Origin: Legionellales bacterium UBA4759
GTDB lineage: Bacteria; Pseudomonadota; Gammaproteobacteria; Legionellales; Legionellaceae
Reading direction: 5' to 3'
NCBI GenBank assembly: GCA_002403515.1
Contig: DHHZ01000001.1
Location: forward strand, 1 to 17,507
DNA length: 17,507 nt
Positions 1 to 7,411 of this stretch are shown here, piece by piece (position 1 is the stretch's first letter; each line of letters begins with the position of its first letter). Below the pieces are notes generated by a model. That model was not told where the DNA came from. It worked only from the letters and a program-made list of their open reading frames with translations, and searched no databases. Both the position numbers and the translations under genes were made by a program.

Positions 1-524
1 AAATTAAAGGTGGAGTTAGCCACATTAATTAATTGTTGTAAGCTAATGAACTCAGCATTATCTAATGCTTTGGGTAACTTTTTTAGAATTTTTGCAAGGT
101 TTTGCGAAAGGAGCGAGGTATCATTGAAGTCAAGCTCACCTTTAAAGCCAAAAGCGTCTTTTTTATATCTGTAGTTGACGCGAGTAATTTGATTATTTTT
201 ACTTCGGTTAAAGAAGATACTGATTTTTAGAATCTCATCTTTGTTATTGGGATTTATGAAAGCACAGGTGTAATGTACATCGCTTGAGTATTGATAGTTC
301 TTTTCAATACTAAAATGATGATTGTGAAAAACAAGACCATGAAAAAATTGTTTTTGTGGGCTATTAGGTTTTTGTCTATTGGCCGGAAACTCCAAGTAAA
401 AATTCATGAGACAATATCCATGGTGTTCATCATTGATAACATGATTGATTTGTCTATCTGCCAATTCCCCTTTTTGAAAGAGAGAATGGATGTAATGATA
501 AAGACCGCTTTTGGATTGATTCAT
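1..524 (-). CDS. Hypothetical protein, C-terminus beyond left edge
   Basis: The minus strand is open without a stop from an ATG at 524-522 to the window edge, giving at least 174 residues; the C-terminus lies outside. The start follows a purine-rich GAGAAG a few bases upstream, and an ATG 11 bases further upstream is in another frame and stops at once. The protein is polar, with no signal peptide or membrane segment in the visible part, and begins MNQSKSGLYHYIHSLFQKGE. It is rich in Asn, His, Phe and Tyr. I do not recognise the family. It is divergent to the secreted-protein gene at 676, and the intergenic region holds plausible promoters for both. A plus-strand open frame at 291-665 overlaps it, but the minus frame has the more natural protein composition. 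Sure that it is coding; no function can be given. Confidence 0.75.
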   Translation of the reverse strand, partial: MNQSKSGLYHYIHSLFQKGELADRQINHVINDEHHGYCLMNFYLEFPANRQKPNSPQKQFFHGLVFHNHHFSIEKNYQYSSDVHYTCAFINPNNKDEILKISIFFNRSKNNQITRVNYRYKKDAFGFKGELDFNDTSLLSQNLAKILKKLPKALDNAEFISLQQLINVANSTFN

Positions 525-550
525 TTTCTTCTCATTGAAGTAAAATTCTC

Positions 551-580
551 ATTTTATGTCTTTTTTTTATACACTTGCAA
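551..580 (-). promoter_or_regulatory. Putative promoter of the left-edge gene
   Basis: On the minus strand a -35-like TTGCAA (580-575) is followed after 18 bp by TAAAAT (556-551), about 27 bp upstream of the ATG at 524. The -35 lies inside the 12-bp palindrome CACTTGCAAGTG (572-583). Called by eye. Confidence 0.35.
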
Positions 581-583
581 GTG
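572..583. repeat. 12-bp perfect palindrome between divergent genes
   Basis: CACTTGCAAGTG reads identically on both strands. It overlaps the -35 of the proposed leftward promoter and ends 4 bp before the -35 of the proposed rightward promoter, so it could be an operator for a dimeric regulator of both genes. Its function is inferred from position only. Confidence 0.35.
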
Positions 584-587
584 TTTT

Positions 588-615
588 TTGAAAATAATTG
601 TAAAAAAAATATACA
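588..615 (+). promoter_or_regulatory. Putative promoter of the small secreted-protein gene
   Basis: TTGAAA (588-593), a 16-bp spacer and TATACA (610-615) precede the ATG at 676 by about 60 bp in a very AT-rich stretch. Called by eye. Confidence 0.35.
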
Positions 616-675
616 AATTCAAATATTGTGCTAAAATTGAACATGTAAGGATAAATTCATTATAAGGAGATTTCA

Positions 676-1083
676 ATGAAGAATATTCTTAAAACCTGTT
701 TATTGGTAAGTTCACTAGGTTTTTGTTTAAATTCCCCACTTTTTGCAACCGATGTTGTAACAGACTCCTTAGAGGATACTGGTAAAGTGGTACATGGTGT
801 CTTGTTTGGTTGGGGAGAACCATGGAACCCAGATTATCTTGTTGAAGATATGAAAACAGATGCCTGGACTTACTTAGATGGTGTACCTATGGGTACTAAA
901 GTCGATGACCCATCTTATATCCATAAAGATTTTAGTAATTATTATGGAGATAAGATTACTGATTTGCATACCAAGAAATCAGGTATTATCACCGGTGTTA
1001 AGGACCAAGGAACCATGGATTCAGTAACTCGCCATGGCAACACAGTTCGTTATGAGTATGTAATTTTTAAAATTAAAAAATAA
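676..1083 (+). CDS. Small secreted protein of unknown function
   Basis: The product is 135 residues with a classical N-terminal signal peptide: Lys near the N-terminus, a hydrophobic stretch at about 8-17, and a likely cleavage after LFA at residue 24. The mature domain of about 110 residues has an aromatic, Gly-rich start (FGWGEPWNPDY, about residues 44-54) and a charged C-terminus ending in KIKK. No transmembrane segment follows the signal, so it should be periplasmic or exported; the Cys at 17 lacks a proper lipobox. A good Shine-Dalgarno AAGGAG sits at 664-669, which fixes the start. The gene has its own upstream promoter candidate and a strong terminator at 1095, so it is probably a single-gene transcript. 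I do not recognise the family. Confidence 0.8.
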   Translation: MKNILKTCLLVSSLGFCLNSPLFATDVVTDSLEDTGKVVHGVLFGWGEPWNPDYLVEDMKTDAWTYLDGVPMGTKVDDPSYIHKDFSNYYGDKITDLHTKKSGIITGVKDQGTMDSVTRHGNTVRYEYVIFKIKK

Positions 1084-1094
1084 CACTGGTGATT

Positions 1095-1128
1095 AAACCC
1101 AGATCGTTTTATGATCTGGGTTTTTTTT
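1095..1128 (+). terminator. Rho-independent terminator
   Basis: A perfect 11-bp stem, AAACCCAGATC (1095-1105) with GATCTGGGTTT (1113-1123), has a 7-base loop and runs into eight T's. It lies 11 bp after the stop of the secreted-protein gene and ends 5 bp before the ATG at 1134. Confidence 0.9.
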
Positions 1129-1133
1129 ATTTT

Positions 1134-1466
1134 ATGAAATCCAATCTCTATTTAATTCTAGGTGTTCTTTGGTCTTTGGTATGCAGAAAAGACTATCAAA
1201 TTCAATCTAGTGAACAATGGCAACAAGAGCTTGATGCCCTTAAGCACCATCCTTTAGCGCTTGATTATAGCCCAATGCAAGTCTCTGATGCGCAATTTTT
1301 CATGAAGTATCTAGATAAGCAGCTCAATCAAAATAAATCAAATATCATCGATTTACACGCTTTTGAAACCTATCAAGCTATATCTATTCTCAATCCTGAG
1401 GCATGGGAGAAGTTTTTTCAGGAAAAACAGCACAATAATCAAACCTATTGCAATACCAAGCCCTAG
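1134..1466 (+). CDS. Small hypothetical protein
   Basis: The product is 110 residues from the ATG at 1134. The open frame extends upstream to a GTG at 1089, but that region is the terminator hairpin and its translation looks artificial. The first 17 residues are hydrophobic, ending LVC before a positive RKDYQ, so it could be a short membrane anchor or weak signal; it is not a convincing lipobox because Val occupies -1. The rest is polar, Gln/Asn-rich and probably helical. No convincing ribosome binding site is visible, and the promoter would have to lie within or before the terminator hairpin, so expression is unclear. Its stop codon TAG (1464-1466) overlaps the stop of the convergent patatin gene in the palindrome CTAG. 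Family not recognised. Confidence 0.5.
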   Translation: MKSNLYLILGVLWSLVCRKDYQIQSSEQWQQELDALKHHPLALDYSPMQVSDAQFFMKYLDKQLNQNKSNIIDLHAFETYQAISILNPEAWEKFFQEKQHNNQTYCNTKP

Positions 1467-2578
1467 TCATTTTCCGAATGAAAAAATTGTAAAATGGCTT
1501 CACTGTTTTCTAAAGTTTCATCAAAACCAAGATTAAATATCTCTGTTGTGAAACTTGATTCAAACAATAGAAAGCTTGTGAGGTCACCAGATTGTTGGCC
1601 TGCACCAAAAAAACTCAACAAGGTTTTAATGGCACTTGGAATTTTATCATAGTTATCCATGGCAAGTTTCGCCAAGTCGACGCTCGGACGAAGATGCAGA
1701 GTGTCTATTTGACGCCATGCGGTATTTCTTTTGTTCCACATTGAAACCATGTCTTGAATATCATTGAGTTGATTGACGATTTCAATATCTCTATCCAGAT
1801 TATCTTGGAATAGACTGTTGAGCATACCACCTAAGATTTGAGCAAAGCCGATGTGGCTTAATTTGTTTTTTTCGACCATGCCCATGGGGTGTCTGTTACT
1901 GATAATTAATATTTTTTGTGCTTTTGAGCTTATCGGGCCCCGCAAGGGTGAAATTAACCCCATACTACCATCCCCAAAAAATTTATCATCGATGCTTATC
2001 GGGGAAAAGAATAATGGTAAAGCTCCAGAGGCAAGGAGGTGGTCTACATTAATCTCTGTAGTGTTAGAAATATGTTTGTAATGTTGCCAGTGTTTAAAAT
2101 CAGGGTCATTTTGTTGGCAAAAAGAAATGTTTTGCTGGGTATCATAACAAGAACAAATTATTTCTAAATTTTTTATCAGACCTTTTTCAATATTTTTAGA
2201 GATTTTTTTAAAATTAATATGTTTATTTAAGTACGCGCGTAATGGCGTTGTATCCAATAAGTACCCAGCCTTTCTTCTTTCCAAAAAAAGTAAGCCAAGG
2301 CTTCGCATGACGGATTTGGTAATTTCATAGTGATTGGTGCTAAAGATATAAGAGCTTTTGATGGTTGACCAAAGTTCTTCGAGTTCATCAACAGCTTTTT
2401 GAAAATTATCTGCATGCTGGGTTAAAATGCAGGCGTTTACACACCCAGCTGAAACGCCAGTAATCAGTTCGAAAGGAACATGGGGTGTTTTTAAAATGGA
2501 ATATATTCCCTTAATCACGCCCGCTTGATAGGCCGCTCTTGCGCCGCCACCAGATAAATATAAAGCATTCTTGCTCAT
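1463..2578 (-). CDS. Patatin-like phospholipase
   Basis: A 371-residue protein of the patatin family, serine hydrolases that cleave acyl chains from phospholipids or other lipids with a Ser-Asp dyad. Visible elements, in order, are the oxyanion-hole motif SGGGARAAYQAG (residues 9-20), the nucleophile elbow GVSAG with Ser43, and the dyad Asp203 in FGDGS. The length and order fit a complete single-domain patatin with a C-terminal helical extension. There is no signal peptide or membrane segment, so the protein is cytosolic or exported by a dedicated system. In Legionellales, related enzymes include type IV secretion substrates, but nothing in this sequence proves export. The start ATG at 2578 has only a weak Shine-Dalgarno, but the N-terminal beta-strand and glycine motif follow immediately. 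A near-consensus promoter lies at 2630-2658. Confidence 0.92.
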   Translation of the reverse strand: MSKNALYLSGGGARAAYQAGVIKGIYSILKTPHVPFELITGVSAGCVNACILTQHADNFQKAVDELEELWSTIKSSYIFSTNHYEITKSVMRSLGLLFLERRKAGYLLDTTPLRAYLNKHINFKKISKNIEKGLIKNLEIICSCYDTQQNISFCQQNDPDFKHWQHYKHISNTTEINVDHLLASGALPLFFSPISIDDKFFGDGSMGLISPLRGPISSKAQKILIISNRHPMGMVEKNKLSHIGFAQILGGMLNSLFQDNLDRDIEIVNQLNDIQDMVSMWNKRNTAWRQIDTLHLRPSVDLAKLAMDNYDKIPSAIKTLLSFFGAGQQSGDLTSFLLFESSFTTEIFNLGFDETLENSEAILQFFHSEND

Positions 2579-2629
2579 GAAATCAGTTCACTACTAATGA
2601 AATATGGATAACTACCTTGTTATGACTTT

Positions 2630-2658
2630 ATTATCTGGCTAAGCGAGAGGCCTGTCAA
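2630..2658 (-). promoter_or_regulatory. Promoter of the patatin-like gene
   Basis: On the minus strand a perfect -35 TTGACA (2658-2653), a 17-bp spacer and GATAAT (2635-2630) lie about 50 bp upstream of the patatin ATG. This is one of the best sigma-70 matches in the window. Confidence 0.7.
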
Positions 2659-2749
2659 CTTGGATTACGGATTATTGTTTTTTCATGCGACTAGCATCTT
2701 TTGTAAAATAAATTTATGCTACTTGGCAAAGATATTTTGGGTGACAATC

Positions 2750-4186
2750 ATGAAACAAGTTTCAAAAGGGACATATTTATTACCACTCATTGGTTTTATT
2801 GAGTTTTTTGAACGATTTGGTTTTTATACCTTGCAGGGTATTATGGTTTTGTACCTTTTGAAAGTACACCATTTCTCTCATGATGAGGCATATCATATCT
2901 TTGGAGCGTTTTCTGCCTTGCTTTATGGATTTGTAGGTATTGGTGGATGGTGTGGCGATAAAGTTTTTGGTCCGAAAAAAACCTTAATGATAGGTTTGGT
3001 GGTGATGTTATTGGGCTATTTAGGCATGACCTTTTATGCCAAGGTTGCTTTGTTTCCAGCATTAGCGGCAATATGTCTTGGTAATGCCTTATTCAAAGCC
3101 AACCCTGGTGCGATATTGGGGCATATGTATCAAAATGAGCCTGCCAAATTACATTCTGCGTTTACTATTTTTTACATGACAGTGAATATGGGAGCGCTTT
3201 TGGCATTGATTTTAGGCCCATATCTTTCTACAAACTACAGTTACTCTTATGCGTTTGGAGCAAGTGCTATTGGAATTTTTATTGCAATTTTATGCGTTGC
3301 CTTTAAGCACAATATTTTAAATGTTGCCCTAAACAATAAAGAATTTAAACGAATTAATCCAGCCATTGTGATAGCAGGAGGAATTACAATTTTAGCCTTA
3401 TGGGGGTTAATGACTTTCTTACTGAGATCTTATACCTGGGTTATTTTGGGTTTAAAAATTGTGATTAGTTTGGTATTGGCTTTGTATTTAAAAATTTGCT
3501 GGAAGGAGCAAGGACAAGTTCGCTACAGAATGTATGCGGTAATTATTTTAATGCTTGAGGCTGTAATATTTTTTACCCTTTATCACCAAATGCCAACCTC
3601 TATCAACATGTATGCCATTATGCACGTGCATCCACAAATATTGGGTTGGACCTTTGATGCCCAAAGTTTTCAAGCATTAAATCCTTTTTGGATTATTATT
3701 TGGAGCCCATTTTTAGCAAAATTTTATAATAAAAATGCCTTATCTCATCGGCCATGGTCTATTTTCCGCAAATTTACCATGGGCATGTTTTGTTGTGCCA
3801 TGAGTTATTTTGTATTGTATATATCGCAATTTTTTGCGGATAGCGAGTTTTATATCTCAGGTCTTTGGTTAGTATTGAGTTATGTTTTTCAAAGTTTGGC
3901 AGAATTGTTTGTTTCTGCTTTGGGTCTTGCCATGGTTGCTGAACTCGTGCCTGATTATCGAATTGGTGGTGTGATGGGCATGTGGTTTTTAACATCCGCA
4001 GTATCAGGATTTACAGGGGCAAAAGTGGCCAGTTTAACCGTTGTCCCTTCTGGAGTAGCTCATTCATCGATGGCTTCTTTGCAAGCATTTGGACATGTGT
4101 TCGGTGGGATTACTGTGGTTCTTTTTCTAGTTTCTGCGTTGATGTTTTTATCCATTCGTTATTTAGAAAAAATGGTAGAGGCTTGA
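2750..4186 (+). CDS. POT/PTR-family proton-dependent peptide transporter
   Basis: The product is 478 residues from the ATG at 2750; the open frame reaches a TTG at 2660, but its extra 30 residues do not resemble a POT N-terminus. The family imports di- and tripeptides with protons across the inner membrane and belongs to the major facilitator superfamily. Diagnostic features are the helix-1 motif ExxERFxFY (Glu18, Glu21, Arg22, Tyr26) used in proton coupling, GGWCGDKVFGPKKT in the helix 2-3 region (PTR2 signature 1) and FYMTVNMGALLA (PTR2 signature 2). About 12-14 hydrophobic segments follow. The second Tyr of the usual YY pair is present but the first is Phe. Substrate cannot be fixed; peptides are the default. 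It stands alone between the divergent patatin gene and the next promoter. Confidence 0.9.
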   Translation: MKQVSKGTYLLPLIGFIEFFERFGFYTLQGIMVLYLLKVHHFSHDEAYHIFGAFSALLYGFVGIGGWCGDKVFGPKKTLMIGLVVMLLGYLGMTFYAKVALFPALAAICLGNALFKANPGAILGHMYQNEPAKLHSAFTIFYMTVNMGALLALILGPYLSTNYSYSYAFGASAIGIFIAILCVAFKHNILNVALNNKEFKRINPAIVIAGGITILALWGLMTFLLRSYTWVILGLKIVISLVLALYLKICWKEQGQVRYRMYAVIILMLEAVIFFTLYHQMPTSINMYAIMHVHPQILGWTFDAQSFQALNPFWIIIWSPFLAKFYNKNALSHRPWSIFRKFTMGMFCCAMSYFVLYISQFFADSEFYISGLWLVLSYVFQSLAELFVSALGLAMVAELVPDYRIGGVMGMWFLTSAVSGFTGAKVASLTVVPSGVAHSSMASLQAFGHVFGGITVVLFLVSALMFLSIRYLEKMVEA

Positions 4187-4211
4187 GATGTTGTTTTTTT
4201 ATAAAAAAAGA

Positions 4212-4240
4212 TTGTTTTTGGTAGTTTACTGAATTATAAT
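4212..4240 (+). promoter_or_regulatory. Promoter of the four-helix membrane protein gene
   Basis: TTGTTT (4212-4217), a 17-bp spacer and a perfect TATAAT (4235-4240). The predicted transcript starts near 4247, which argues for the ATG at 4300 over the upstream TTG at 4249 as the translation start. Confidence 0.65.
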
Positions 4241-4299
4241 AGAGCACTTTGCAAAATTACTGTATAGGTCCACTGCTCGTGACAAATTCTAAAGAGAAC

Positions 4300-5166
4300 A
4301 TGTCTTTTTTCAAAAATTATTGTGGAAGCCATCCCAGCGCTATTTCATTTAAAACCTTTTCAGATTCGGTATCGGCTGATCTTGAGAATGTAATTAAAGA
4401 GTTAGACCGTATTAAAAAACAATCTGAACAAGTTGTAAATGATTCGACGCAAATTGCTTTGTATAAAACTCTAAGTGTTTTCGGTGGGATTTATGCTTTT
4501 TTTGCTGGTTTCGATGGCATGCTATCGGTTTTATCCATTTTATTTCCAAGCCTAAACACCAGTTTAATGATTTCTCTTGGTTTGGTCGCATCCTTTAGTG
4601 CATTGGGGGTATTTTTATCTCGAGATAGACAATCCATTGCAGAAGCACTTGAAATTCAAGAAGAAGAAAAATTAGATACAATCAATGATTATCTTTTTTC
4701 ACTAGAAAAATATTACAGAAGCCTCTACATAAAAAGCTTAAAAGAAACTGACAATTTTGAAATCATGGAGCATTTAGACAGTATGCTGGCGTTAAGAGAG
4801 CTTCTGGTAAACAAATCAAAATTGAATGAAACCTTAGCAAATCAATCAATGAATTATATACAAGCACAATCTGTTATAGGAATCGGTGCAATTTTATTTT
4901 TTAGCGATGGATTTTTTATTGGGCAAGGTCTGGCCTTATTAATTTCACAGTTTTTGCTGGTCAATAGTGCGCCTTTAGTACTAGGCTTGTCGATATTTTT
5001 AGGTCTTATGGCTTTATCTGCTTATTGGTTTGTCGAAAGACCTTATGTTGAAACTTATTTGTATCAAGAGTTATTGACCGATGAGAAAAAAGTGCAAGAA
5101 AGCATTAGTCATTTAGACCAAGAGTTAGAAGTATTAAGTAAATTCAAAGCTTTAGCTACCCGATAG
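4300..5166 (+). CDS. Four-helix membrane protein with coiled-coil segments, unknown function
   Basis: The product is 288 residues from the ATG at 4300, chosen because the promoter at 4212-4240 would place the upstream TTG at the transcription start. The plan is symmetrical: a heptad-like charged helix (about 25-50), a hydrophobic hairpin (about 55-82 and 87-107), a long polar Glu/Lys-rich helical stretch (about 110-185), a second hydrophobic hairpin (about 188-218 and 223-244) and a C-terminal coiled-coil-like tail (about 255-285). No catalytic motif is visible and I do not recognise the family. Paired hairpins separated by a cytosolic helical linker occur in some Legionellales effectors and in bacterial membrane-shaping proteins; that is only an analogy. 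It has its own promoter and a terminator at 5179. Confidence 0.8.
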   Translation: MSFFKNYCGSHPSAISFKTFSDSVSADLENVIKELDRIKKQSEQVVNDSTQIALYKTLSVFGGIYAFFAGFDGMLSVLSILFPSLNTSLMISLGLVASFSALGVFLSRDRQSIAEALEIQEEEKLDTINDYLFSLEKYYRSLYIKSLKETDNFEIMEHLDSMLALRELLVNKSKLNETLANQSMNYIQAQSVIGIGAILFFSDGFFIGQGLALLISQFLLVNSAPLVLGLSIFLGLMALSAYWFVERPYVETYLYQELLTDEKKVQESISHLDQELEVLSKFKALATR

Positions 5167-5178
5167 CCACCAACATTC

Positions 5179-5206
5179 GCCCATTGATTGCTCAATGGGC
5201 TTTCAT
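5179..5206 (+). terminator. Rho-independent terminator between convergent genes
   Basis: A perfect 9-bp stem, GCCCATTGA (5179-5187) with TCAATGGGC (5192-5200), has the loop TTGC and is followed by a T-rich tail. It terminates the membrane-protein gene and lies just beyond the pgk stop. There is no T-run on the opposite strand, so it is a one-way terminator by sequence. Confidence 0.85.
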
Positions 5207-5207
5207 T

Positions 5208-6386
5208 TTAATTTTTGCAATGTTTTTGTAAAGCTGCAACTGCAGGAAGGGTTTCGCCCTCAAGAAAAGCTAGAAAAGCGCCGCCACCTGTTGAAATGTA
5301 TGAAATCTCATGAGTCAAATCGTATTGGTCAATGGCTGCAAGTGTATCACCGCCTCCTGCAATACTGAAAGCATCACTATTTGCAACCGCAATTGCTAAA
5401 GCGCGAGTGCCATAAGCAAATTGTGGAAATTCAAAAACGCCAACGGGCCCATTCCATATGATGGTTTCTGCTTGATTAATTTTTTCTATGTATCGGTGTA
5501 TGGTTTCAGGACCAATATCAAAGATTAAATCATCGCTGGCAATTTGATTTAAATTTTTGTTAAATGCAGGACAACTCTCACCAAAATATTTCCCCACCAC
5601 AACATCTGTGGGTAGTGGGATTTCGCAGTTGTGCTCTTTGGCATAATCGAGTAAGTGTTTTGCCTCAGCAATTAACTCAGGTTCACATAAAGATTGTCCG
5701 ATTTCAAATCCTTGGGCTTTTAAAAAAGTATTCGCAATGCCGCCACCAGGAATCAATACATCAACTTGTTCAATCAATTTTTTTAATAAAGATAACTTTG
5801 ATGAAACTTTGGCCCCACCAACGATGGCAACAACAGGATGTTTAGGGGTTTTCATTACATTTTCAAGTGCTTTAAGCTCTTTGACCAGCAAAGGACCTGC
5901 AACTGCAATTTTGGCAAATTCTGCGATGCCACAAGTTGATGCATGCGCACGATGAGCAGTTCCGAAAGCATCCATCACGTAAATATCACCCAAATGGGCT
6001 AATTTTTTAGAAAGTTCAGAATCATTGGATTTTTCGCCAACATTAAACCGAACATTTTCTGCAATAACCAACTCACCGGGTTTGAGCTCCACGCCCGATA
6101 GATATTCAGATACAAATTTGACGGGGTAATCCAGACGTTTGGCAAAATAATCAGCAACTGGTTTTAGTGAAAATTTCGCTTCAAATCTGCCTTCCTGAGG
6201 ACGCCCCAAATGAGAAAGCACTAACACTGCTGCATTGGCCTCCAAAGCTTGTTGAAGGGTTGGCAGAGCGGCTTCTAGACGTTGCTCACTGGTAATGAAA
6301 CCATCTTTAATAGGAACATTGAGATCTTCGCGGATAATGACTCGTTTTTGATGAAGATCGATATCTTGCATTTTGGGATAATTCAT
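5208..6386 (-). CDS. pgk: Phosphoglycerate kinase
   Basis: A 392-residue cytosolic enzyme of glycolysis and gluconeogenesis that reversibly transfers phosphate from 1,3-bisphosphoglycerate to ADP. The length is typical of the family. Diagnostic segments are REDLNVP near the N-terminus (usually RxDxNVP), SHLGRP, GGAKVSSKL in the nucleotide-domain entry, NGPVGVFE, and GGGDTLAA near the C-terminus that binds the nucleotide phosphates. The start at 6386 is supported by AGGTG four bases upstream. It is the third gene of the tkt-gap-pgk operon, beginning 10 bp after the stop of the dehydrogenase. In many gammaproteobacteria pyruvate kinase or fructose-bisphosphate aldolase follows pgk; here the operon ends and a convergent terminator intervenes. 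Confidence 0.98.
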   Translation of the reverse strand: MNYPKMQDIDLHQKRVIIREDLNVPIKDGFITSEQRLEAALPTLQQALEANAAVLVLSHLGRPQEGRFEAKFSLKPVADYFAKRLDYPVKFVSEYLSGVELKPGELVIAENVRFNVGEKSNDSELSKKLAHLGDIYVMDAFGTAHRAHASTCGIAEFAKIAVAGPLLVKELKALENVMKTPKHPVVAIVGGAKVSSKLSLLKKLIEQVDVLIPGGGIANTFLKAQGFEIGQSLCEPELIAEAKHLLDYAKEHNCEIPLPTDVVVGKYFGESCPAFNKNLNQIASDDLIFDIGPETIHRYIEKINQAETIIWNGPVGVFEFPQFAYGTRALAIAVANSDAFSIAGGGDTLAAIDQYDLTHEISYISTGGGAFLAFLEGETLPAVAALQKHCKN

Positions 6387-6396
6387 TATACACCTG

Positions 6397-7392
6397 TTAA
6401 CAATTAAACATTTGATAGGCGGTATCTAACATGCGGTTAGCAAAGCCCCATTCATTATCGTACCACGCCATCACTTTGACGAGATTGTTCATGACTTTTG
6501 TTTGTTTTAAATCTACGATCGCCGAAGCACTGTGATGGTTAAAGTCACATGATACTAAAGGTAATTCGTTGACACATAAAATTTTACCATCAGCGGCATT
6601 GCGAAGAATTTGATTCACTTCTTCAACGGATGTGTTTCGGCTTGCGGTAAAGGTTAAATCCACAGTCGAAACATTCATCACCGGCACTCTTAAAGCAAAT
6701 CCATCCAGTTTGCCAGCCAATTCAGGCATGACAAGTCCTATGGCCTTTGCAGCACCAGTTTTGGTTGGAATTATCGAATGAGCAGCAGCTCTTGCCCGTT
6801 GGAAATCTTTATGGTTACCATCGAGTAACAATTGATCTTTGGTGTAAGCATGAATGGTATTCATCAAGCCCTGTTCAATGCCTAATTTTTGATGCAGTGG
6901 TTTAACCACAGGTGCAAGACAATTGGTGGTACAAGAGGCATTTGAAACAATCACATCATTGGTTTTAAGAATTTCATGATTAACGCCATAGACGATGGTT
7001 GCATCGGGGTCTTGCGCGGGTGCAGAAATTAATATTTTTTTAGCACCAGCATCGATATGACGCATCGCCTGGCTTCTATCGGTAAACGCACCGGTGCACT
7101 CTAGCACTAAATCTACATTGTAATCTTTCCAAGCACATTTTTCGGGTTCTCTGCTGCTGATGACAGGGATTTTATGTTCATTAACGACCAGATGGTCCCC
7201 CTCAATTCGAACAGTGCCGTTGAATCGTCCATGTGTTGAATCAAATTGTGTGAAATGGGCGGTTGATTGAATACCGGCTGAATCATTGATTGCGACTATC
7301 TCAAACTGATGTGTTCGATTTTCTTCAAATATAGCTCGTAATACACAACGACCAATACGGCCATAGCCATTTATTGCAACACGAATACTCAT
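6397..7392 (-). CDS. gap: Glyceraldehyde-3-phosphate dehydrogenase, type I (Epd-like features)
   Basis: A 331-residue enzyme that oxidises and phosphorylates glyceraldehyde 3-phosphate to 1,3-bisphosphoglycerate. It shows the Rossmann motif INGYGRIGR (7-15), the catalytic SNASCTTNCLAP with Cys154, the catalytic His181, and the phosphate-binding TGAAKA. The ATG at 7392 is chosen because GGAG lies upstream and conservation begins at residue 2; the longer frame would overlap tkt. Its place between tkt and pgk is that of epd (erythrose-4-phosphate dehydrogenase) in other gammaproteobacteria, and the C-terminus (ELPLVSCDFNH, DNEWGFANRMLDT) resembles Epd, whereas TGAAKAIG is GAPDH-like. The NAD-specificity positions are Asp37-Ser38 and Gly192-Asn193, lacking the usual Pro, so cofactor choice is open. 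GAPDH activity is likely; an Epd role is possible. Confidence 0.93.
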   Translation of the reverse strand: MSIRVAINGYGRIGRCVLRAIFEENRTHQFEIVAINDSAGIQSTAHFTQFDSTHGRFNGTVRIEGDHLVVNEHKIPVISSREPEKCAWKDYNVDLVLECTGAFTDRSQAMRHIDAGAKKILISAPAQDPDATIVYGVNHEILKTNDVIVSNASCTTNCLAPVVKPLHQKLGIEQGLMNTIHAYTKDQLLLDGNHKDFQRARAAAHSIIPTKTGAAKAIGLVMPELAGKLDGFALRVPVMNVSTVDLTFTASRNTSVEEVNQILRNAADGKILCVNELPLVSCDFNHHSASAIVDLKQTKVMNNLVKVMAWYDNEWGFANRMLDTAYQMFNC

Positions 7393-7411
7393 GTTTATTC
7401 TCCAAACATCT

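Noticed and set aside
291..665. Plus-strand open frame of 124 codons
   Set aside because: It lies antisense to a continuous minus-strand frame that runs to the window edge, has an odd Phe/Lys/Ile-rich composition, and crosses the promoter region of the next gene.
676..760. Lipoprotein signal around Cys17 of the small secreted protein
   Set aside because: The residue before Cys is Phe, which does not fit a lipobox; an ordinary signal peptidase I site after residue 24 fits better.
2660..2749. Upstream TTG start for the POT transporter
   Set aside because: The extra 30 residues do not resemble the family, whose N-terminus fits the ATG at 2750, and they overlap the divergent promoter region of the patatin gene.
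4249..4299. Upstream TTG start for the four-helix membrane protein
   Set aside because: It coincides with the transcription start predicted from the TTGTTT-17-TATAAT promoter and has no room for a leader.
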